Source: Henricia sp. BOLD:AAB3569 (taxonomy: Eukaryota; Echinodermata; Asteroidea; Spinulosida; Echinasteridae). Taken from it: a stretch of DNA of 64,000 nt. A program made the translations under genes and the position numbers. The stretch covers positions 124,001-188,000 of the forward strand of contig JBBELK010001002.1 in NCBI GenBank assembly GCA_037783545.1, read 5' to 3'. Below the pieces are notes generated by a model. It made no database searches and was not told where the DNA came from. It saw only the letters and a program-made list of their open reading frames with translations. Shown here one piece after another: positions 56,101 through 64,000 of this stretch. Position 1 is the first letter of the stretch. Every line of letters starts with the position of its first letter.

Positions 56101-57180
56101 CTGAGGGAGTATACCACTGTGCCTTATAGCTCAGCTGGTAGAGCGTCTGTCTGGTGAGTTAGAGGTCTTGGGGAAAATCTGAGGGAGTATACCACTTTGC
56201 CTTATAGCTCAGCTGGTAGAGCATCTGCCTGGTGTGTCAGAGGTCTTGGGGAAAACCTGACGGAGTATACCACTGTGCCTTATAGCTCAGCTGGTAGAGC
56301 ATCTGCCTGGTGTGTCATAGATCTTGGGGGAAACCTGAGGGAGTATACCACTGTGCCTTATAGCTCAGCAGCTGGTGGAGTGTCTGTCTGGTGAGTCAGA
56401 GGTCTTGGGGAAAATCTGAGGGAGTATACCACTGTGCCTTATGGCTCAGCTGGTAGAGCATCTGCCTGGTGTGGCAGAGGTCTTGGGGAAAATCTGAGCG
56501 AGTATACCACTGTGCCTTATAGCTCAGATGGTAGAGCTTCTGCCCAGTGAGTCACAGGTGTCAGGTTGGAATCCCGATAAAGCTCTTACGACTTTTCTCT
56601 CATCCCAAGTGTGGATGCCGCTGTAACTATTCGCCGCGACACAGATTACACTACGAGAGGCATGTCAAACAGACACAAGGCGCGTCTAGTTTGCTTATTA
56701 CTAAAATGGTGCCTTTACATACTTCACTTTATTGAATTGATTTCGCATGGGTGGGCTATCTTGCACTTATGCTGCTATATCATCTTTGAGGAAACCCTAC
56801 CCATGCATGCCTATAAGCGGAAGCTAGACAAGTTTTAATACAGTGGAAAGTCACCATAAATGGGCATCGTATCTGAACCATACAAGTGTTTGTTTTGGTG
56901 GCGTTTAACGCGAACAAATGATTGGGAGCCATGAGCGATGTTCACTGTAGCTGAATGTTCTTTTTGGTGTTCATTATAGCGAAATTCCACTGTAATAAAA
57001 TTGGAATGATGGCCAAAAACTCACCTCTCCTGTGTTTTCAGTATCCATGGCAACACGTCCATTTTTGTAGTGTGTAATATGAAGCTCCACAGTCTGTGGG
57101 CTCCATCTCCAATCTGTGAATACATAATGAACAAAAATTAGCAACTGTGACAGAAATGCAACCAATCCAGGCTTTGACAT
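50179..57180 (-). CDS. Putative small secreted protein, three exons, 96 aa, unrecognised
   Basis: Exons 57025-57180, 50918-51027 and 50179-50203 join in phase (0, then 2) with donors GTGAGT and GTGAGC and acceptors TGTGACAG and CCCCGCAG. Residues 1-21 (starting MSKPGLVAFLSQLLIFVHYV) look like a signal peptide. The rest includes PQTVELHITHYKNGRVAMDT, then CVPSDVDQELNIFKICFGRP and VAKIDPRHKLKKSG before TGA. Three cysteines are present, all in exon 2. The 6-kb first intron contains three tandem arrays and could hide further exons, so the length is provisional. Another exon-like segment at 51650-51718 (between AG and GTAAGT) does not fit the frame and may be alternative. No family recognised. Confidence 0.4.
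50494..50873. repeat. 380-bp palindromic MITE
   Basis: The left arm TGGCAATACAGACCATATTT pairs with the complement ending at 50873; arms of about 170 bp surround GTAACCGGGACGGACAC. Shares its inner text (ACAACATGCCTTTC, AAATTTCC) with 6599-7030. Lies in the second intron of the minus-strand model. Confidence 0.75.
52055..53140 (+). repeat. Array of tRNA-derived SINE-like units
   Basis: About seven to eight units carry an A-box-like GAGTGGTTAAGACAACTGC and a B box in GTGGGTTCGAGTCCCACC, whose T-stem (GTGGG/CCCAC) is perfect, followed by CAAGCACA. Best copies: 52147-52223, 52848-52923 and 53022-53102. Between them come GTTCTTGGGAAAGCGCTGAG and ATAAAT, a tail like those of SINEs that use CR1/L2-type LINE machinery, and AGGGGATTAGTTGTGA-type linkers. 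The acceptor stem is not paired, so these are not functional tRNA genes. Units are shortened or lack a box in places. Confidence 0.75.
53141..54137. other. No gene seen; one repeat end
   Basis: 53831-53921 ends CTTTATGGACGGCCCCTAAC and has GTACGCAATG words typical of a dispersed element end; related text is at 53490-53560 (CCCCCTGTACGCATGG). Otherwise unassigned intronic DNA of the minus-strand model. Confidence 0.4.
54138..55045. repeat. 115-bp satellite, eight units
   Basis: Units begin TTGGGGCATTCTGGGTA and have period 115. Two unit types alternate irregularly: GGGTAGCATCATGATAAAAC (type B) and GGGTAACATCATGATGAAAC (type C). The order is A (54144, diverged), B, C, B, B, C, B, C. The outermost units are most diverged. 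Open frames on the minus strand repeat with the satellite and are not genes. Confidence 0.9.
55520..56590 (+). repeat. Tandem array of 13 tRNA-like units
   Basis: Thirteen units of about 77-95 bp begin GCCTTATAGCTCAG and continue CTGGTAGAGCATCTGCC, a good tRNA D-arm and A box. The T-arm part has become GTCAGAGGTCTTGGGGAAAA in twelve units, destroying the B box. Only the last unit (56513-56580) keeps a near-B box GGTTGGAATCCC. A linker CTGAGGGAGTATACCACTGT separates units. This is a satellite grown from a tRNA-derived SINE head, not tRNA genes. Confidence 0.85.
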
Positions 57181-58160
57181 TAACCAAAGTCACCAAGGCC
57201 AATGGCCTCATGCCCTGCTGAGTTGGCCCCGATGCCCCTTCAAGGTACACACTTTCTGTAAAGCTATACTTTCTGATAAGCTGATAGCAAAAAAAGGATA
57301 TGTCAAATTGACCTCTCGTGCTCCTTGATCCTGTTTTGCATCTTCCATTTTTATGCGCAAGTTAATTTTAGCTTTGTTTACAAAACTAGCCCCTGTTCAG
57401 CCAGGTGTGAAATTCCCAACATGATGACGACGTTAATGAAAACTCGAAACCTATGTCTACCGAGTGTCTACTTTTTCTGATACACCCTGTATAACTTCAA
57501 ATGTTGATAACTTAATATATCTTCAAGCAAACTTGAATCCGTCGTTTTGATTGGTGGATCCATGGCAACCAACAGTGTGATAATGTTTCATAATACTCTT
57601 CCGATTCTCATATTGCACTCTGCGTACCGGTAAATGCACCATGGTATTCCAAGATAACTGTCCCTACGCATATGCGCGGAGTACATGTAGTACTTGCAGA
57701 GTGCGCGTGTTATTAGTGCGTCAATTTTGCTTGAAGATAATATTAGTTATCCCGCGAGCATGAGTGGAATACGGCATTATCATGATTATGTAGGAACGTG
57801 ACAGTCAGACGTCACGTGACCACATTCGTGCGACTAACTATGTTCTTTTTTTGTCTGACGCCTGAAGTGTATGATTTTTAAACTTTATATCTGGGAGGTT
57901 TTAATTTTGTCAAAAAATTAGTTAGTCGTACATTATTACATAATGAAACTATTTATAGCCTGATACCCAAAATCTTGGAATCGTCCAGATTGTACCGTTA
58001 CATTGTTTTAAATTGTTATAAATAATATAAAGAAATTTATATTGATAAAATTCTCACTTTGTCTGTTTTGTTAGTTTGCTTTATTTGTATTTCTTCTTTC
58101 AAACAAACAAATAAGAAAGAAACAACCTGCAGTAAAACCCCCGTTGATCATTTTTAATTT
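57181..58160. other. Upstream flank of the minus-strand small gene
   Basis: No exon assigned. 57480-57780 is rich in short inverted words and ends of decayed elements (TTGAAGATAATATTAG against CTTAATATATCTTCAAGC). A promoter for the 57180 start cannot be placed. Confidence 0.35.
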
Positions 58161-58166
58161 AATTTG

Positions 58167-59080
58167 CTTAAGGGCGGTCCGGTTGGCGTAGTGGTTCTTT
58201 CCTCGCCTTTCCTCTGGCGTACCCGTTTCGAATCCTGGGCGTGTATGTGGATTGGGTATACCCCTAGAACTATGGGGGATAATGTATCCCCCATAGGTAA
58301 TGTTTGTTTCCAATATGGCGGCGCCTGAACTTTAAGATCGGACAGAAACGTTTTCGGCTAGCGCAATAATCCGCTGCCCAATCGCCACCAAACTCCGTCT
58401 GATAGTTCTTGAGACACTCACCTTGCGTGTGTCTACGGAATTTCGGTACCATCTGTCCATTAAATTCTCCTAAAAAATGTTGGGAAATGAACGGGAACAT
58501 GTGCGATGCGTCCACATGCGTGATCCAGGCATTCGGTAAAAGCCGGAGTTGCCGGAACTCCCAGAGTTACCGGAACTGCTTGGATTTTTTATTGGTCCCA
58601 GCTGTTCCGGGAGTTCCGGCAACTCCGGCTTTTACCAAATGCCTGGATCACGCATGTGGATGCATCGCACATGTTCCCGTTCATTTCCCAACATTTTTTA
58701 GGAGAATTTAATGGACAAATGGTACCGAAATTCCGTAGACACACGCAAGGTGAGTGTCTCAAGAACTATCAGACGGAGTTTGGTGGCGATTGGGCAGCGG
58801 ATTATTGCGCTAGCCGAAAACGTTTCTGTCCGATCTTAAAGTTCAGGCGCCGCCATATTAGAAAAAAGTTATCACACCAAGGTGAGTGTCTCAAGAACTA
58901 TCAGACGGAGTTTGGTGGCGATTGGGCAGCAGATTATTGCGCTAGCCGAAAACGTTTCTGTCCGATCTTAAAGTTCAGGCGCCGCCATATTAGAAAAAAA
59001 CAACATTACCGGTACCTATGGGGGATACATTATCCCCCATAGTTCTAGGGGTAGATTGGGTTAGCAGTCCCTATAGTATG
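58167..59080 (+). mobile_element. tRNA-derived SINE split by an inserted element
   Basis: 58167-58258 is a SINE head (A box GGTTGGCGTAGTGG, B-box-like GTTTCGAATCC, then GTGTATGTGGATTGGGT). The SINE text resumes at 59054 with GATTGGGTTAGCAGTCCCTA. The uninterrupted family sequence, GGATTGGGTTTGCAGTCCC, is seen at 42150-42180 in complement. Confidence 0.7.
58259..59053. mobile_element. 795-bp long-inverted-repeat element inserted in a SINE
   Basis: TACCCCTAGAACTATGGGGG opens and its complement closes the element; GATTGGGT is duplicated outside (58250-58257 and 59054-59061), an 8-bp target duplication. Arms of about 270 bp enclose a second, GC-rich palindrome around 58540-58645 (CCGGAGTTGCCGGAACTCCC). 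The right arm carries an internal 132-bp duplication (58749 against 58881). Long arms and 8-9-bp duplication suit Mutator-like or hAT/P-type elements. The matching open frames in both arms are mirror images of one non-coding sequence. Confidence 0.75.
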
Positions 59081-59480
59081 ACGAGCATCTTTAAAGAATT
59101 GTAGAGTATATATTCACAAATACAAAAAAAATTTGTGCTCATCTTTAAAGAATTGAGAAGTTTATTATGGCTTCAGAACTCGTGTACAAACAGACTGGAA
59201 AATTTCTAAGTGTTTCCTCACAAAATCTTAAACTATTCTCACCCAAAATATTGGTTTTCCCCATCAAATCTGCACAGGTTAACCCTTTTAACGATGCTTA
59301 ATAAGTCAACAGGGTCAGCTTCTCAACTCTTACCGATAGGTATACAGTATCAGTACAAAGTGCATAACATTACCTAACTATACTATAGGCGTATACCAGT
59401 AGCCACTCGGCGACGAAGCTGCACAGCCACAGGCGCCGACCCACCATGCGCCGACGTTGTTCACAAAGATTCATGACGAA

Positions 59481-59740
59481 ATTTATTAATATAAGCAAAA
59501 TCGATCGTGCCAACTGGCTTCGGCGCCCCTCAGTTTGGCGTGAACAGACGAGCAGGCGAACATCTCTTGTTCCAAAAAGCAGGCCACGGAATCCCCAAAT
59601 TTGACACAAAACGTGTCTTTGTTCATTGTTTTTGCTCGTATAAAGGCCATTTCGACATTTTCGCGGCCATTTTGAAGGAGGTGCAAAGAGCGCCCTCAAG
59701 CGACGCATGTGCGTGCACAAAACATATCTAAGGCGGCTTC
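59481..59740 (-). other. CpG-containing segment with start-like AAAATGGCCGCGAAAATG
   Basis: On the minus strand the segment reads CTTCAAAATGGCCGCGAAAA, a strong start context, giving only MAAKMSKWPLYEQKQ before a stop. Two other frames stay open over 66-116 codons in both copies (62155-62392 is the second). The in-frame 3-bp difference between copies keeps these frames open, but no domain or splice site supports them. Possibly a decayed first exon or promoter carried by the repeat unit. Confidence 0.25.
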
Positions 59741-60205
59741 GCGCACTGGATACAACTTCGCAATTAATTTGTTTGACTAATTAAATCGATGGCTTTGACT
59801 ATAAAGCTGGTTGATTGTGATTCTATATGAGTTGTTCTTATGCTTCAGTTGAAAAATCTAAATTAAAAGTGCCTTCTTGTCTGAATAAATCGCATTTTAA
59901 GACCCCTTCTTATTTCCCAATTTCTCTAAGATTAAGACGGCTTGATTCCGGCACTAGATACAACCATGGTATACAACTTCGCAATTAATTTGTTTGACTA
60001 ATTAAATCGATTGCTATGACGATAAAGCTGATTGATGATGATTCTACATGAATATTTCTTATATTACAGCTGAAAAATCGTAACAAAAAGTGCCTACTTG
60101 TCTGAATAAATCGATTTTAAGACCCCTTCTTATTTCATAAATTCTCTAAGCTAGAAGGCGGCTTAATTCGCGCACTAGATACAACTCCTCATATTCAGTC
60201 GTTGT

Positions 60206-60380
60206 ATGTGGAATATGTGGAGCGGGAACCAGTCTACGCACATACATTGAAAGATCTAGACTGGTTCCTATCCACATATTCCACCCAGGAGAATAGACTG
60301 GTTCCCGTCCACATATTCCACACTTTCGCAATAAGCGAACCAATCTATAGGGATCGGGAACCAATCTATGAAAGATCACG
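60206..60380. repeat. Palindromic GGAACCAGTCT repeat zone
   Basis: GGAATATGTGGAGCGGGAAC pairs with the copy GTTCCCGTCCACATATTCC near 60300. AGACTGGTTCC recurs three times and ACCAATCTATAGGGATCGGG follows. The counterpart in the second unit is at about 62878-63055. Confidence 0.75.
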
Positions 60381-60763
60381 CCCACATATCACGAACACCG
60401 CGACCCCACACATTGAAATATCCCACATATATGTCGAAATATCCCACATATATTTTTAACATTGCACATATATATCATCAACATCGCATACATATGAAAA
60501 AACATCGCACACATATATTTAACATCGCACATATATTTGTGCATTATCGAATATTGCAACGTTCCACACGCCATAGTTACGGTAGTATATTGCTTTGCGC
60601 CTTCGGAATTCGCAAATATGTTTGCAAATGTTTGTCGTACATTTTGTCACATACTTTGTTGCATACTTGGCATGCCTAGGGTGTTTTTGGTAGGAAGCTA
60701 TAGAGGGTCTAATTACGCGCGTCGCCAGAAAAAGATGGGCAACTGGCTTTGAAAAAATTTTAT

Positions 60764-60975
60764 GTGCGACATCGCAAGTATTTGCAAAGATATTTGCGAC
60801 AAAATGTGCGACATCGCAAGTATTTGCAAAAATATTTGCGACAAAATGTGCGACATCGCAAGTATTTGCAAAGATATTTGCGACAAAATGTGCGACATCG
60901 CAAGTAGGTATTTGCAAAGATATTTGCGACAAAATGTGCGACATCGCAAATATTTGCAAAGATATTTGCGACGTC
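60764..60975. repeat. 42-bp tandem array, copy 1
   Basis: Five units with period 42: TGTGCGACATCGCAAGTATT then TGCAAAGATATTTGCGACAA and AA. The fourth unit has four extra bases. Each unit is partly self-complementary (TTTGCGAC against GTCGCAAA). Frames on both strands are open because 42 is a multiple of three. Confidence 0.85.
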
Positions 60976-61101
60976 CTTTGTACGTAACGATATTCTGAGC
61001 AGTACCTGCGTACTTCTGATTTCTACTTCTGGTCGCAAAATTTCGGCCTATAGACTGCGCGATATTCAACTCGTTTTACACGGGGTCACATTTTTATTTA
61101 C

Positions 61102-61179
61102 CTGTGTTGTCCGAGAGACCTTTTCCAACGAGTCGTCCTGTGCAACGTCGACCGCATCACTGTGGTTACTAACCCCAAT
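61102..61179 (-). CDS. Possible 26-codon coding exon, copy 1
   Basis: Minus strand: acceptor TTCTTGATGAGCGCAG precedes 61179 and donor CAG/GTAAAT follows 61102. The frame reads IGVSNHSDAVDVAQDDSLEK then VSRTTQ (phase 0 at both ends under this reading). The text looks coding, and the identical exon occurs in the second unit at 63779-63856. Neighbouring exons were not found, so it may be an exon captured by the duplication or a chance frame. Confidence 0.3.
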
Positions 61180-61180
61180 C

Positions 61181-61543
61181 TGCGCTCATCAAGAAAACGA
61201 AAATGGGAAACTTTCTTTCAACAAACAGACCATTTCTAAATTGTTTGAAGGCTTGCCCTAATATATAACTTGCAAGATAAACTTTTGACGGATTCCTGGA
61301 ATAAGGGCGTAACATATCTAAAGAAGAATGTTGGTAAACTAGCCTGTAGAAATGTGTTTGCACACACAATTAAAACCACCCTGAGTTGTTACATATTATT
61401 ACAGTACAGTCCTAAGTACTCCGTAAATTAGCGGTCACTGACATCTGGGGGCCCGTTTTCGCGACCACAACCGGAAAAACTTTTTGACGCAATTACTCGT
61501 TCGACCAATGAATGTCTTTGGTTCCCGCGAAGAGAGCCGACTC
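61181..61543. other. Right part of duplicated unit 1
   Basis: 61181-61323 is repeated at the window end; the next 220 bp, including the junction sequence up to GCCGACTCACGC, cannot be compared because the window stops. No gene seen. Confidence 0.5.
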
Positions 61544-63440
61544 ACGCAAGGTGAGTGTCTCAAGAACTATCAGACGGAGTTTGGTGGCGATTGGGCAGCG
61601 GATTATTGCGCTAGCCGAAAACGTTTCTGTCCGATCTTAAAGTTCAGGCGCCGCCATATTGGAAAAAAACAACATTACCGGTACCTATGGGGGATAAATT
61701 ATCCCCCATAGTTCTAGGGGTAGATTGGGTTAGCAGTCCCTATAGTATGACGAGCATCTTTAAAGAATTGTACAGTATATATTCACAAATACAAAAAAAA
61801 ATTGTGCTCATCTTTAAAGAATTGAGAAGTTTATTATGGCTTCAGAACTCGTGTACAAACAGACTGGAAAATTTCTAAGTGTTTCCTCACAAAATCTTAA
61901 ACTATTCTCACCCAAAATATTGGTTTTCCCCATCAAATCTGCACAGGTTAACCCTTTTAACGATGCTTAATAAGTAAACAGGGTCAGCTTCTCAACTCTT
62001 ACCGATAGGTATACAGTATCAGTACAAAGTGCATAACATTACCTAACTATACTATAGGCGTATACCGGTAGCCACTCGGCGACGAAGCTGCACAGCCACA
62101 GGCGCCGACCCACCATGCGCCGACGTTGTTCACAAAGATTCATGACGAAATTTATTAATATAAGCAAAATCGATCGTGCCAACTGGCTTCGGCGCCCCTC
62201 AGTTTGGCGTGAACAGACGAGCAGGCGAACATCTCTTGTTCCAAAAAGCAGGCCACGGAATCCCCAAATTTGACACAAAACGTGTCTTTGTTGTTCATTG
62301 TTTTTGCTCGTATAAAGGCCATTTCGACATTTTCGCGGCCATTTTGAAGGAGGTGCAAAGAGCGCCCTCAAGCGACGCATGTGCGTGCACAAAACATATC
62401 TAAGGCGGCTTCGCGCACTGGATACAACTTCGCAATTAATTTGTTTGACTAATTAAATCGATGGCTTTGACTATAAAGCTGGTTGATTGTGATTCTATAT
62501 GAGTTGTTCTTATGCTTCAGTTGAAAAATCTAAATTAAAAGTGCCTTCTTGTCTGAATAAATCGCATTTTAAGACCCCTTCTTATTTCCCAATTTCTCTA
62601 AGATTAAGACGGCTTGATTCCGGCACTGGATACAACCATGGTATACAACTTCGTAATTAATTTGTTTGACTAATTAAATCGATTGCTATGACGATAAAGC
62701 TGATTGATGATGATTCTACATGAATATTTCTTATATTACAGCTGAAAAATCGTAACAAAAAGTGCCTACTTGTCTGAATAAATCGATTTTAAGACCCCTT
62801 CTTATTTCATAAATTCTCTAAGCTAGAAGGCGGCTTAATTCGCGCACTAGATACAACTCCTCATATTCAGTCGTTGTATGTGGAATATGTGGAGCGGGAA
62901 CCAGTCTACGCACATACATTGAAAGATCTAGACTGGTTCCCATCCACATATTCCACCCAGGAGAATAGACTGGTTCCCGTCCACATATTCCACACTTTTG
63001 CAATAAGCGAACCAATCTATAGGGATCGGGAACCAATCTATGAAAGATCACGCCCACATATCACGAACACCGCGACCCCACACATTGAAATATCCCACAT
63101 ATATGTCGAAATATCCCACATATATTTTTAACATTGCACATATATATCATCAACATCGCATACATATGAAAAAACATCGCACACATATCAGTGAAAAAAC
63201 ATCGCACATATATTTGTGCATTATCGAATATTGCAACGTTCCACACGCCATAGTTACGGTAGTATATTGCTTTGCGCCTTCGGAATTCGCAAATATGTTT
63301 GCAAATGTTTGTCGTACATTTTGTCACATACTTTGTTGCATACTTGGCATGCCTAGGGTGTTTTTGGTAGGAAGCTATAGAGGGTCTAATTACGCGCGTC
63401 GCCAGAAAAAGATGGGCAACTGGCTTTGAAAAAAATTTAT

Positions 63441-63652
63441 GTGCGACATCGCAAGTATTTGCAAAGATATTTGCGACAAAATGTGCGACATCGCAAGTAT
63501 TTGCAAAAATATTTGCGACAAAATGTGCGACATCGCAAGTATTTGCAAAGATATTTGCGACAAAATGTGCGACATCGCAAGTAGGTATTTGCAAAGATAT
63601 TTGCGACAAAATGTGCGACATCGCAAATATTTGCAAAGATATTTGCGACGTC
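63441..63652. repeat. 42-bp tandem array, copy 2
   Basis: Same five units as 60764-60975 with the same four-base insertion in the fourth unit, offset 2677 bp. The shared insertion shows that the array was duplicated as part of the larger unit and not amplified separately. Confidence 0.85.
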
Positions 63653-63778
63653 CTTTGTACGTAACGATATTCTGAGCAGTACCTGCGTACTTCTGATTTC
63701 TACTTCTGGTCGCAAAATTTCGGCCTATAGACTGCGCGATATTCAACTCGTTTTACACGGGGTCACATTTTTATTTAC

Positions 63779-63856
63779 CTGTGTTGTCCGAGAGACCTTT
63801 TCCAACGAGTCGTCCTGTGCAACGTCGACCGCATCACTGTGGTTACTAACCCCAAT
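63779..63856 (-). CDS. Possible 26-codon coding exon, copy 2
   Basis: Identical to 61102-61179 including both splice sites, offset 2677 bp. If real, a minus-strand transcript would include both copies as a tandem exon duplication. Confidence 0.3.
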
Positions 63857-64000
63857 CTGCGCTCATCAAGAAAACGAAAATGGGAAACTTTCTTTCAACA
63901 AACAGACCATTTCTAAATTGTTTGAAGGCTTGCCCTAATATATAACTTGCAAGATAAACTTTTGACGGATTCCTGGAATAAGGGCGTAACATATCTAAAG

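Larger units (their letters stand above)
58742..64000. repeat. Tandem duplication of a unit of about 2.67 kb, second copy cut by the window end
   Basis: Copy 1 runs from about 58742 to 61543; copy 2 starts at 61544 (GCAAGGTGAGTGTCTCAAG) and reaches 64000, which corresponds to about 61323. The copies differ by scattered single bases, a 3-bp GTT insertion at 62290, a small change at 63187-63200 and the absence from copy 2 of the 132-bp internal duplication. Each unit holds the right arm of the 58259-59053 element, a SINE fragment, a hairpin/repeat zone (60206-60380) and a 42-bp array. Confidence 0.85.

Noticed and set aside
55520-56590. Tandem tRNA gene cluster
   Set aside because: The T-arm and acceptor stem are destroyed in twelve of thirteen units; translation of the array as protein is also meaningless.
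58270-59042. Matching open frames in the arms of the long-inverted-repeat element as a transposase or domain gene
   Set aside because: The same frame appears on opposite strands because the arms are inverted copies; it has no recognisable catalytic motif and ends in the element termini.
59370-59720. 116-codon minus-strand frame conserved in both 2.67-kb copies
   Set aside because: Conservation is explained by the very recent duplication; three overlapping frames are equally conserved and none shows a domain.
60519-61069. Overlapping frames of 92-146 codons with repeated CDVAHFVANIFAN-type peptides
   Set aside because: The 42-bp array is a multiple of three and lacks stops in several frames on both strands; there is no start context, domain or splice support.

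Overview
The window looks like nuclear DNA of a marine deuterostome invertebrate, most likely an echinoderm (a sea star is my best guess). The reasons are short phase-1 SRCR exons, long AT-rich introns with GT/AG junctions, tRNA-derived SINEs and a very dense load of short palindromic (MITE-like) elements. No prokaryotic gene layout, intact transposase, rRNA or CRISPR array is visible. All gene models below were built by eye from splice signals and reading phase; none is backed by a database search.

Left part (1-26 kb). An SRCR gene runs on the minus strand: a signal-peptide exon at 7246-7303 and three SRCR exons at 4171-4479, 2890-3189 and 2004-2318. It probably continues past the left edge. 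A plus-strand family of small secreted proteins follows. One copy is complete (12546-16842, four exons, 245 aa). An upstream copy stops after exon 2 (9131-10096, 89 aa). A third copy of the promoter region (about 24035-24410) has no gene behind it. Shared flanking blocks (10332-11790 and 21860-23080) suggest repeated segmental duplication. Nested terminal-inverted-repeat elements fill the rest.

Middle (26-42 kb). Two repeat-filled elements bounded by inverted repeats lie at 25896-26547 (CCCCGG-rich) and 27174-30656 (built from GACGTC palindromes). A complete eight-exon minus-strand gene follows (33575-39829, 333 aa). It encodes a signal peptide, a small ectodomain, one membrane helix and a 154-residue tail ending in the PDZ-ligand-like ITSL. 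It resembles the membrane-proximal end of cadherin-23-type proteins without a long cadherin-repeat chain. Its introns hold several palindromic elements.

Right part (42-64 kb). Two weaker gene models converge: a plus-strand model at 42669-48548 and a minus-strand small secreted protein at 50179-57180. The large introns or 3' parts of these models contain four tandem arrays: 54-bp units, 115-bp units and two arrays derived from tRNA-like sequence. The last 5.3 kb is a tandem duplication of a unit of about 2.67 kb. It begins in a long-inverted-repeat element inserted into a SINE and carries a 42-bp satellite. The window ends inside the second copy.
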